Source: an uncultured Clostridia bacterium (GTDB taxonomy: Bacteria; Bacillota; Clostridia; Oscillospirales; QAMX01). Taken from it: a stretch of 41,579 nucleotides of DNA. Below are positions 8,381-15,569 of this stretch, in pieces. The DNA is taken from NCBI GenBank assembly GCA_944376195.1, contig CALWBW010000020.1:1-41579 (forward strand), given 5' to 3'. The notes beneath the pieces are model-generated. The model was given only the letters and a program-made list of their open reading frames with translations, made no database searches and was not told the origin of the DNA. A program made the translations under genes and the position numbers. Positions within the stretch are counted from its first letter, which is position 1; each line of letters begins with the position of its first letter.

Positions 8381-9841
8381 ATGGTACAGAGAGAAAAAAA
8401 CAACCTCCTTCAAAAAACCAAAGAGCGCTTGCACACACGCTCGTTTCATTCCGGTATATGGATCGTCTTGCTCGCTTTCATTGCAATCGTACTTGCTGTC
8501 GGTATTAATTTGGCTGTTGCCGCATTGCCGGAAGACATCACAAAAGTAGATACCACACCAAATGCACTTTATACCATTTCACCCGAAACAGAAACGCTGC
8601 TCCGTTCCCTTTCTGAAGAGGTTACCATCACCTGTGTTGTAACAACCGGATATGAAGACGCCACACTTCAGGAAATGTTGGAACGCTATGCCGATCTCAG
8701 CACCTATCTCTCCATTCAATACGTTGATCCCACTTTGCATCCCGACTTTACGGCACAATATACCTCAGATTCACTTGCAGAAAACAGCCTGATCGTTGAA
8801 AGTCAACGCCGGAATACCATCGTTTCCTATGATTCCATTTACACCTATGAACTCAACTACACCACCTATGTCTATGATACATATTTTGACGGAGAAAGCT
8901 TAATTACATCCGCCATTGATTTTGTTACGAGCGATACCTTACCGACCGCCTATTATTTAACTGGGCATGGGGAATTCACCATTGACGATACCATGTCCGG
9001 CTATGTTTCCCGGCAAAATATTGCCCTCGAACCGCTTTCTCTCCTTTCATCGGAAAGTGTACCGGAAGATTGTGCCTGTCTTTTGATTGTTAGCCCATCA
9101 TCCGATATCAGCGAAGACGATTACGATAAAATCCTCGCTTATCTGCAAAATGGGGGGAAAATGCTGCTCTATACGGATTATATTGAAACGGATATGCCAA
9201 ACTTACACGCGCTTCTTTCCTATTATGGCATAGAACTTCAAGACGGGATTGTGATAGAAAGCGATTCTTCTCGTCATATCCAAGGATATGCACACTATCT
9301 CCTGCCGGACCTGGTGGAGCATGAAATCACCGCGTCGATCATAAATGACGGATATTACATTTTAGCGCCCGTGGTACAAGGACTCATTATCAAAGAAGAT
9401 CTACGAGATACTTTGACTATTGAGCCGCTCTTGACAACCTCAGAGGATGCTTTTTCAAAACTGGTTACCGATTATACTTTGAATAGTTTTGAGTATGAAG
9501 AGGGCGACACAGCCGGCCCCTTTACGCTCGGCGCAGCTATTACAGAGGATAACGAAGACGGTTCTCAGACGCACCTTGTAGTTTATACGACTTCCTATCT
9601 TGTCGATTCTCAGATCGACACCATCGTTTCCGGCGGAAACAGTGCACTGTTTATAAAGTCTTTAAACTGGATGTGTGAAGGGAAACAGACTGTTGCCATT
9701 GACGCCAAGGGAATGAGCGTAGACTTCTTAATTCTCTCCGCACGCGATGTTTCCTTCCTTTCCCTTCTCTTTATTGGCGTATTGCCCCTTTTGGTACTTC
9801 TTTGCGGCGGGATAGTTTGGTACCGACGTCGAAAGCGCTGA
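8381..9841 (+). CDS. GldG-family ABC transporter auxiliary protein
   Basis: A 486-residue protein with one N-terminal membrane helix (about residues 27-48), a large extracytoplasmic domain and a second membrane helix near the C-terminus followed by WYRRRKR. The external part begins with TPNALYTISPETETLLRSL and contains YYLTGHGE, both characteristic of the GldG / ABC-transport auxiliary (GATase-like) family, and a later segment NGGKMLLYTDY. AAGGAGG lies directly before the ATG and overlaps the end of the permease gene. In related operons ATPase, permease and GldG protein form one exporter; the cargo here is unknown. Confidence 0.85.
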   Translation: MVQREKNNLLQKTKERLHTRSFHSGIWIVLLAFIAIVLAVGINLAVAALPEDITKVDTTPNALYTISPETETLLRSLSEEVTITCVVTTGYEDATLQEMLERYADLSTYLSIQYVDPTLHPDFTAQYTSDSLAENSLIVESQRRNTIVSYDSIYTYELNYTTYVYDTYFDGESLITSAIDFVTSDTLPTAYYLTGHGEFTIDDTMSGYVSRQNIALEPLSLLSSESVPEDCACLLIVSPSSDISEDDYDKILAYLQNGGKMLLYTDYIETDMPNLHALLSYYGIELQDGIVIESDSSRHIQGYAHYLLPDLVEHEITASIINDGYYILAPVVQGLIIKEDLRDTLTIEPLLTTSEDAFSKLVTDYTLNSFEYEEGDTAGPFTLGAAITEDNEDGSQTHLVVYTTSYLVDSQIDTIVSGGNSALFIKSLNWMCEGKQTVAIDAKGMSVDFLILSARDVSFLSLLFIGVLPLLVLLCGGIVWYRRRKR

Positions 9842-9861
9842 TCAAACCCTCAGACAGAAAT

Positions 9862-9878
9862 GTTAAATCACATTTAAC
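9862..9878 (+). promoter_or_regulatory. Inverted repeat just upstream of the oadB-like -35 box
   Basis: A perfect 7-base inverted repeat, GTTAAAT-CAC-ATTTAAC, ends one base before the -35 hexamer. It is a plausible activator or repressor site; the binding protein is unknown. Confidence 0.4.
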
Positions 9879-9907
9879 TTGAATTCACTGTTTTGATATG
9901 ATATACT
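9879..9907 (+). promoter_or_regulatory. Promoter of the Na+-pump subunit genes, with operator-like repeat
   Basis: TTGAAT (9879-9884), 17-base spacer, TATACT (9902-9907). A second inverted repeat, ATATGATA/TATCATAT (9896-9919), starts inside the spacer and crosses the -10 box, where a bound repressor would block polymerase. Confidence 0.65.
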
Positions 9908-9945
9908 AACTTATCATATATCATAACACTTTGGGGGATCAAACA

Positions 9946-11085
9946 ATGGAATTTCTGTATTCCGGACTTTTGTCAATCAATTGGCAAATGCTTGTCATGT
10001 ATGCAGTCGGCGGACTTCTGATTTGGCTTGCCATCGCCAAAGACTTTGAGCCTGCGTTACTGCTTCCCATGGGGTTCGGCGCAATTCTGGTGAACCTTCC
10101 AGATTCCGGCGTCTTAAACCAAATGGTCGAGAACGTCGGTGAGACAAGCGGTATTATTCAGTGGTTGTTTGAAGTTGGTATCGAAGCTTCAGAAGCGCTT
10201 CCTCTCCTTTTGTTTATTGGTATCGGTGCAATGATTGACTTCGGTCCGTTGCTTTCCAACCCGAAAATGTTCCTCTTTGGTGCAGCGGCGCAATTTGGTA
10301 TTTTTGTGGTCATCGCTGTTGCCGTATTACTGGGATTTGACTTAAAAGATGCCGCTTCCATTGGCATGATTGGCGCAGCAGACGGTCCTACATCCATCTT
10401 GGTTTCTCAGGTTTTGAAATCGCAATATGTCGGTCCGATTGCCGTCGCGGCGTATTCCTATATGTCGCTCGTTCCTCTTGTCCAACCTGTGGCAATTAAA
10501 ATGGTTACTACGAAGAAAGAGCGTATGATCCGGATGCCATATCAGCCCGGCAACGTTTCCAAACTGACCCGCATTCTTTTCCCGATCATCGTGACGTTTA
10601 TCGCCGGTATCGTAGCTCCTATGAGTGTCGCGCTCGTCGGCTTCCTGATGTTCGGAAATCTTCTCCGCGAATGCGGCGTGCTTGGCCGTATGTCCGACAC
10701 AGCTCAGAATGTTTTGGCAAATCTTGTTACGCTTCTTTTGGGTATCACCATTTCCTTCTCCATGCGTGCCGAAATGTTTGTCACCTGGCAGACGCTTTTG
10801 ATTATGGGCCTTGGGCTGGTTGCCTTCGTCTTTGACTCCATTGGCGGCGTTCTGTTTGCAAAATTATTGAACCTCTTTATGAAAAACAAAATCAACCCGA
10901 TGATCGGTGCGGCGGGTATTTCCGCATTCCCGATGTCGGCGCGCGTTGTTCAGAAGCTTGGTCTGAAAGAAGATCCGACCAATCATCTGCTTATGCACGC
11001 AATCGGAGCGAATGTTTCCGGACAGATTGCTTCAGTATTGGCGGGCGGTATGATCTTGTACCTGATTCCGCAGCTCATTCGATAA
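9946..11085 (+). CDS. Sodium-translocating decarboxylase beta subunit (OadB/GcdB/MmdB family)
   Basis: Integral membrane subunit that couples decarboxylation of a carboxybiotin carrier to Na+ export. The 379-residue product has about ten hydrophobic segments and the family hallmark GMIGAADGPTSI around residue 145-155, whose Asp is the Na+-linked residue in the Klebsiella enzyme. A second conserved block is AAGISAFPMSARVVQK, and the protein ends with HAIGANVSGQIASVLAGG. The ATG at 9946 follows GGGGGA; the longer frame starts at a TTG inside that site. Only the small partner follows. No carboxyltransferase, biotin carrier or decarboxylase alpha gene is in the window, so the substrate is unclear. 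Confidence 0.92.
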   Translation: MEFLYSGLLSINWQMLVMYAVGGLLIWLAIAKDFEPALLLPMGFGAILVNLPDSGVLNQMVENVGETSGIIQWLFEVGIEASEALPLLLFIGIGAMIDFGPLLSNPKMFLFGAAAQFGIFVVIAVAVLLGFDLKDAASIGMIGAADGPTSILVSQVLKSQYVGPIAVAAYSYMSLVPLVQPVAIKMVTTKKERMIRMPYQPGNVSKLTRILFPIIVTFIAGIVAPMSVALVGFLMFGNLLRECGVLGRMSDTAQNVLANLVTLLLGITISFSMRAEMFVTWQTLLIMGLGLVAFVFDSIGGVLFAKLLNLFMKNKINPMIGAAGISAFPMSARVVQKLGLKEDPTNHLLMHAIGANVSGQIASVLAGGMILYLIPQLIR

Positions 11086-11100
11086 AAGGAGGGGTTCTTT

Positions 11101-11217
11101 ATGTCTTACAATTTACTTTCCGCACTGAATGTGATGTGGCAGGGAATGCTGGGAATCTTTGTTGTAATGATTCTCATTTCACTCATTGTCAAGCTGCTTG
11201 CGAAAGTCACAAAATAA
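11101..11217 (+). CDS. OadG-related small membrane subunit (38 aa)
   Basis: A 38-codon gene with an excellent site (AAAGGAGG, 7-9 bases before the ATG), 15 bases after the beta-subunit gene. The peptide has one strong membrane helix (MLGIFVVMILISLIVKLL) and a basic end (AKVTK). That is the shape of the small gamma/OadG-related subunits that accompany OadB-type pumps, particularly the WQGMLGIFVVM segment. It lacks the longer cytoplasmic tail of classical OadG. Position, Shine-Dalgarno and helix make it a real gene despite its size. Confidence 0.8.
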   Translation: MSYNLLSALNVMWQGMLGIFVVMILISLIVKLLAKVTK

Positions 11218-11223
11218 AACGCT

Positions 11224-11261
11224 GGGACGGCGCCGGAAATCCGGCCGCCGTCTCGTTTTTT
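11224..11261 (+). terminator. Rho-independent terminator after the small pump subunit
   Basis: A GC-rich hairpin (GGGACGGC...CCGG pairing with CCGG...GCCGTCTC, with one bulge) around an AAAT loop, followed by six T. Confidence 0.85.
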
Positions 11262-11325
11262 ACCACTGGTAACTTTTTTATGTTATAATGTTATCGGTAA
11301 CCGAAAAAGGAGATGGAATTTTATT

Positions 11326-12177
11326 ATGACCACCCAAACCGCTCTTGTACTGGAAGGCGGGGGCCTTCGTGGAATTTATACCGCCGGTGTTTTGGATTGC
11401 TTTCTGGAGCATAACATTCATTTGCGGGACGTGTATGCAGTCTCGGCTGGCGCTTGCCATGCGTGCAGTTATCTTGCCGGGCAAAAGGGACGCGCTTACC
11501 ATACAAACGTCGATTATCTGCATGACAAGCGCTATTGCAGTCTCACCAGTCTGGTTACAACCGGAAATTTATTCGGTGTGGAGTTTTTATATCACGAGCT
11601 TCCCGAAAAACTATATCCCATTGATAACGCCGCATTTTGTAAAACGCCTTCAGATTTTCACACAGTTGTGACAAACTGCGTCACAGGCGCCCCTGAATAT
11701 CCCCAGGTTCGTGACTTATTCCGCGACATCGATTTCGTACGGGCTTCCAGTTCCCTTCCGGGGCTTTCCCGTTTTGTGATGCTAAACGGCGTGCCCTATC
11801 TAGACGGTGGCATTTCCGACGCCATTCCACTGCGCCGCAGCCAAGAAGACGGACATTTTAAAAACGTTGTCGTGCTCACCCGTGACCGTTCCTACCGAAA
11901 GGGTCCGAGCAAGTCCACCGCGCTTTTGAAATGGAAATATCGGGCATATCCCGCCCTGGTAGAGCGATTGGAAATGCGGCATTTGGCATATAACGCCCAA
12001 TTGGATTTTGTGCATAATGCGGAGAAAACCGGACAGGCGTTTCTCATTGCGCCATCTGTTCCCCTGCAGCTTGGACGAATGGAAAAAAACCGCGAAAAGC
12101 TGGACAGCATCTACCAGTTAGGGAAAAAAGATGCCTTGGAACGGCTGGATGCATTGCGAGAATACCTCACAACATAA
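11326..12177 (+). CDS. Patatin-like phospholipase family protein
   Basis: A 283-residue hydrolase of the bacterial patatin group (RssA/YjjU-like), using a Ser-Asp dyad on lipid acyl esters. It has the oxyanion motif EGGGLRGIYTAGVLD near the N-terminus, the nucleophile elbow AVSAGA around residue 42 (the first Gly of G-x-S-x-G is Ala here), and the Asp motif LDGGISDAIPL around residue 160. No signal peptide is visible, so it is probably cytoplasmic or membrane-associated. A TATAAT lies at 11284-11289 and AGGAG at 11308-11312, 13 bases from the ATG. It is a single gene between two terminators. The family is clear; the substrate is not. Confidence 0.87.
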   Translation: MTTQTALVLEGGGLRGIYTAGVLDCFLEHNIHLRDVYAVSAGACHACSYLAGQKGRAYHTNVDYLHDKRYCSLTSLVTTGNLFGVEFLYHELPEKLYPIDNAAFCKTPSDFHTVVTNCVTGAPEYPQVRDLFRDIDFVRASSSLPGLSRFVMLNGVPYLDGGISDAIPLRRSQEDGHFKNVVVLTRDRSYRKGPSKSTALLKWKYRAYPALVERLEMRHLAYNAQLDFVHNAEKTGQAFLIAPSVPLQLGRMEKNREKLDSIYQLGKKDALERLDALREYLTT

Positions 12178-12240
12178 ACGAATATGGAATTTGCTTTAAC
12201 GTTGCCCTATTATTTCATAGTATCTCTCTTCCAAAACGAA

Positions 12241-12275
12241 AAAACGAGGAAATCGAAAACTGATTTCCTCGTTTT
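12241..12275. terminator. Bidirectional terminator between patatin and acyl-CoA ligase genes
   Basis: AAAACGAGGAAATC pairs with GATTTCCTCGTTTT around a seven-base loop. It has A-run and T-run flanks, so it can act on both converging transcripts. Confidence 0.88.
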
Positions 12276-12312
12276 TCTGCTTTTCAGGCCAAATTGCCTT
12301 GCTTGTCACCAT

Positions 12313-13947
12313 TTATTTCGATATTTGTTCCGCTACCAAGCGACCAACGCCGTAACGCTCACGAAGCTTCGGCTTTTCAATCTTCCCGGTCGGATTTCTC
12401 GGGACATCATCAAAAATAATCTTTCTCGGACGCTTGTAGCGCGGCAGACGCGCGCAGAAGGTGTTAATCTGTTCTTCCGTGCACTCCATGCCGGGTTTCA
12501 ATTCAATCACCGCCGCCGGGATTTCACCCAAACGCTCATGCGGAAGCCCAATCACCGCGACATCTTTTACGACATTTAACTCCCGCAGGAAATCTTCGAT
12601 TTGAACCGGATAAATATTTTCGCCGCCCATAATAATGACGTCTTTCTTCCGGTCTACCAGATAAATGAAGCCCTCTTCATCCTGCATTGCCATATCGCCT
12701 GTGAAAAGCCAACCATCACGAAGTACAGCTGCCGTCGCCTCTGGATCATTAAAATAACACTTCATCACGCCGCGTCCACGAACACAAAGCTCGCCCACGT
12801 CTCCCTGCTTCACCGGCACTCCTGATTCATCGGCAATCTTGACCTCCCAGCTATAACCGGGCACGCCAATGGCCCCAACTTTGCGGATGTTCTCTACTCC
12901 CAGGTGCACACAACCCGGACCAATTGACTCAGAAAGTCCATAATTGGTGTCATAGGCATGGTTGGGGAATACTTCTTTCCAACGGCGAATCAGAGAAGGC
13001 GGTACTGGCTGCGCACCAATATGCATGAGTCTCCACTGATCCAGTTCATATTCTGACAGGTTTATTTCGCCACGCTCGATCGCATCCAGAATATCCTGCG
13101 CCCACGGCACCAACAGCCAAACGATGGTGCAATGCTCCTCGCTGGCGGTCTTTAAAATCCATTCAGGACGGACGCCGCGCAAAATCACAGCCCGGCTGCC
13201 TGTCAAGAGACTTCCAAACCAGTGCATTTTTGCACCGGTATGATACAGGGGCGGAATACAGAGAAATACATCTTCACGGGTTTGTCCATGGTGATGTTGT
13301 TCCACTTCACAGGCACAAACCAAACTGCGATGCGCGTGCAGGATTGCCTTGGGGAATCCCGTCGTACCGGAAGAAAAATAAATGGCGGCATCATCATCAT
13401 CTGTGAGATGGACACGAGGCGGCTCCGTTGAGAAAAACGGCATCAATTTATCATAACTTTCGGCAAAGGTGGGCGCCTGTTCTCCTACGTAAAGGATGGT
13501 CCCCACGCGCGGAATATCCATACAAATATCTTCCACACGCCCTATAAACTCCGGTCCAAACACCAGCGCATCCGATTCGGAAAGTTCCAGACAATATTTG
13601 ATCTCATCGGCAGTATACCGGTAATTCATCGGCACTACCACTGCGCCGGTTTTTAAAACACCAAAATAAATCGGCAGCCATTCCAGACAGTTCATCAACA
13701 AAATGGCAATCTTGTTTCCGCGCCCCAAGCCGCGGCTCATCAAAAGATTTGCAAAGCGGTTTGCCATATCGTCAAACTCCCGCCAGGTGATCTCCCTGCG
13801 GTAACGGTTCGCCGGATTGGTCTCAACCAGTTCATATTCACGCCAGGTCGTGCCGTGCCGCTCCCGTATTTCGGGGTTCACTTCCACTAAGCTAACGTCG
13901 TTGCCATAAAGCGCAGCATTCCTTGCCAAAATTTCCGTAATGGGCAT
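12313..13947 (-). CDS. AMP-forming acyl-CoA synthetase under T-box control
   Basis: A 544-residue enzyme of the ANL superfamily, activating a carboxylic acid with ATP and joining it to CoA. Motifs in order: A3 phosphate loop YFSSGTTGFPKAI (about residue 190), A5 NYGLSESIG, A7 DGWLFTGD, A8 hinge DRKKDVIIMGGENIYP, and A10 catalytic Lys in NPTGKIEKPK. Length and motifs fit medium/long-chain or aryl-CoA ligases; the acid is not recognisable. Start: ATG at 13945-13947, seven bases from GGAGAG. The gene is alone on its transcript, directly behind a T-box leader with an apparent Tyr specifier, which suggests its acid is linked to tyrosine metabolism (inference). It diverges from the AEC-dehydratase operon. 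Confidence 0.88.
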   Translation of the reverse strand: MPITEILARNAALYGNDVSLVEVNPEIRERHGTTWREYELVETNPANRYRREITWREFDDMANRFANLLMSRGLGRGNKIAILLMNCLEWLPIYFGVLKTGAVVVPMNYRYTADEIKYCLELSESDALVFGPEFIGRVEDICMDIPRVGTILYVGEQAPTFAESYDKLMPFFSTEPPRVHLTDDDDAAIYFSSGTTGFPKAILHAHRSLVCACEVEQHHHGQTREDVFLCIPPLYHTGAKMHWFGSLLTGSRAVILRGVRPEWILKTASEEHCTIVWLLVPWAQDILDAIERGEINLSEYELDQWRLMHIGAQPVPPSLIRRWKEVFPNHAYDTNYGLSESIGPGCVHLGVENIRKVGAIGVPGYSWEVKIADESGVPVKQGDVGELCVRGRGVMKCYFNDPEATAAVLRDGWLFTGDMAMQDEEGFIYLVDRKKDVIIMGGENIYPVQIEDFLRELNVVKDVAVIGLPHERLGEIPAAVIELKPGMECTEEQINTFCARLPRYKRPRKIIFDDVPRNPTGKIEKPKLRERYGVGRLVAEQISK

Positions 13948-13990
13948 ACAGTTCTCTCCTTCACACAAGATCAAAAAACCGTCAGAGGGC

Positions 13991-14262
13991 AATAAAAAAC
14001 GCCCTCTGTTAAATAACAGAGGGCGGAAACATCCGCGGTACCACCTCTATTCACCGACGGCCTCACAGCGCCGGCCTCAACGAGTACAAACATACCCCGA
14101 CCCTATAACGGGAGCACCCGTCACCACCTACTGCGCTTTTGCGGTTCAGCGTGAAACTCTCGAAATGTATTCCCTTTGTCTTTTCACCCGCGCCTCTCAC
14201 CATCCGGCAACTCTCTGATGGTTCCGACAAAGCTACTTCTTTTCGGTCATCGTCTGTAACAA
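13991..14262 (-). promoter_or_regulatory. T-box riboswitch leader, apparent Tyr (UAC) specifier
   Basis: On the minus strand the leader shows the whole T-box plan. Stem I has helices CGAAA/TTTCG and CTTTGTC/GACAAAG flanking a specifier loop with AGAAGTAG on the 5' side and GGAATACA on the 3' side. The specifier read as TAC (plus-strand 14167-14169) is followed by the usual A. The distal arm has AGAGAG and GGTGAGAGGC. Stem III is ACGGG/CCCGT. The T-box GGTGGTACCGCGG lies at 14033-14045 and a terminator hairpin CGCCCTCTGTT/AACAGAGGGCG with T-run at 13993-14024. The antiterminator AGAGG/CCCTCT competes with that hairpin. The class is certain; the specifier is by hand folding. Confidence 0.92.
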
Positions 14263-14267
14263 TAATT

Positions 14268-14296
14268 AGCATAACATTTTGTTGCACAAAAGTCAA
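14268..14296 (-). promoter_or_regulatory. Promoter of the T-box / acyl-CoA ligase transcript
   Basis: Minus-strand TTGACT (14291-14296), 17-base spacer and TATGCT (14268-14273), directly upstream of the T-box stem I. Confidence 0.7.
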
Positions 14297-14379
14297 GCGT
14301 AAAAAAATCTTCGCACAAATTTATAGATTTTCCCCAGGTTAATATCTTCCTTTTGTTTGACAAAAGTATTAAATACATG

Positions 14380-14393
14380 TTTACGCGTGTAAA
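14380..14393. promoter_or_regulatory. Operator-like palindrome between divergent promoters
   Basis: TTTAC-GCGT-GTAAA, a perfect 5-base inverted repeat with a self-complementary centre (14 bases symmetric). It lies between the T-box promoter and the promoter of the five-gene operon. No regulator gene is adjacent, so the role is speculative. Confidence 0.3.
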
Positions 14394-14457
14394 TCCACTT
14401 GGTTTTTCCCAGAGAATACCGTTGCGCCATATTTTCCAAATCTCTCTCCATTTTGCC

Positions 14458-14486
14458 TTGTCATTACGAAAATAAAGTCGTATAAT
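14458..14486 (+). promoter_or_regulatory. Promoter of the AEC-dehydratase-Gcl operon
   Basis: TTGTCA (14458-14463), 17-base spacer, perfect TATAAT (14481-14486). The untranslated leader to the first ATG is about 108 bases. Confidence 0.75.
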
Positions 14487-14600
14487 AAATTTGAAATTAA
14501 ATTAATTCCACCGGTATTGCAAGTAATTATATCTCTGTTCTTCTATGCAAACAGCTCCGTTTGCCTGTTTTGTGAAAAGTAATAAGGGGATAGGAAGCCC

Positions 14601-15539
14601 ATGGAAAATCTGATTCTTTCTTTTAATGTTGTTTTCCCTATGTTTGCGCTTTTGGCAGTGGGTTTTCTCATGAAAAAAGTACATATTTTGGGGAAAAGTT
14701 TGGCCAGTGGGATCAACAGACTGATTTTCAGTCTATTCATCCCGGTCATGATTTTTAAGAATATCATTGACGCAGATTTGGAATCGGTCTTCAGTTGGCG
14801 CATGCTGGGTTACAGTATTGCAGGAACTACGGCAGTCTTTATCTTATGCATGCTGCTCATTCCGCATATAGAACGCGATAACCGGCGCCGCGGCGCCATT
14901 GCCGTCTCTCTCTTCCGCTCCAATTTCATCATTTACGGGATGCCTCTCGCTACCGGGCTATACGGAAATACGGCCGGCGCCATGCTCTCTGTTCTGACCG
15001 CACTTGTTGTGCCTCTCGCCAGCGCATATTCGGTTTTTGCGCTAGAATATTATCAGACCGGAAAGCCGAAGGTTCGAGATCTTGTCATCAATGTTATTAA
15101 AAACCCGTATATCGTCTCCTCCATTCTGGGATTCGCTGTACTGTTATCCGGATGGAAGCTCCCCGAATTTCTCTCCTCTCCTGTTGCCAGCATCGCGCAG
15201 GTTGCTTCTCCGCTTGCGCTGATTGTCTTAGGATCCACATTTGAATTTTCCAACATTTCTACCTACCGGACTTATATTTTCGCCTGTTCCGCAGCACGTC
15301 TGATCCTGGTTCCGGGAATCTTTGTTACGCTGGCCATTTTACTTGATTTCCGTAATGCCGAACTGGCCACCTTAATGGCGCTGTTTGCCACACCTCCTGC
15401 CACTTCGTCCTATGTGCTCACCCGGCAACTTGGCGGCGACGACGAACTGATGTCACAGTTGGTCGTCTTTATCACGTTATTTTCTATTTTAACTGTTTTC
15501 CTGTGGATCTGGGTCTTAAAGACACTGACCTTCCTATAA
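14601..15539 (+). CDS. AEC-family (auxin efflux carrier-like) transporter
   Basis: A 312-residue secondary carrier with about ten hydrophobic segments in two halves, as in the AEC family (PF03547-type). Bacterial members move small organic acids such as malonate or malate; the substrate here is unknown. Recognisable blocks are NVVFPMFALLAVGFLMKK at the start, NPYIVSSILGFAVLLSGW mid-protein and FATPPATSSYVLTRQLGGD near the end. The ATG follows AGGGGAT/GGAAG-type sites. It is the first gene of a five-gene operon, 30 bases before the dehydratase, so it probably imports the acid that the operon degrades (inference). Confidence 0.83.
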   Translation: MENLILSFNVVFPMFALLAVGFLMKKVHILGKSLASGINRLIFSLFIPVMIFKNIIDADLESVFSWRMLGYSIAGTTAVFILCMLLIPHIERDNRRRGAIAVSLFRSNFIIYGMPLATGLYGNTAGAMLSVLTALVVPLASAYSVFALEYYQTGKPKVRDLVINVIKNPYIVSSILGFAVLLSGWKLPEFLSSPVASIAQVASPLALIVLGSTFEFSNISTYRTYIFACSAARLILVPGIFVTLAILLDFRNAELATLMALFATPPATSSYVLTRQLGGDDELMSQLVVFITLFSILTVFLWIWVLKTLTFL

Positions 15540-15569
15540 GAGAAATTAAGCAAACTGAGGGGGGATTTC

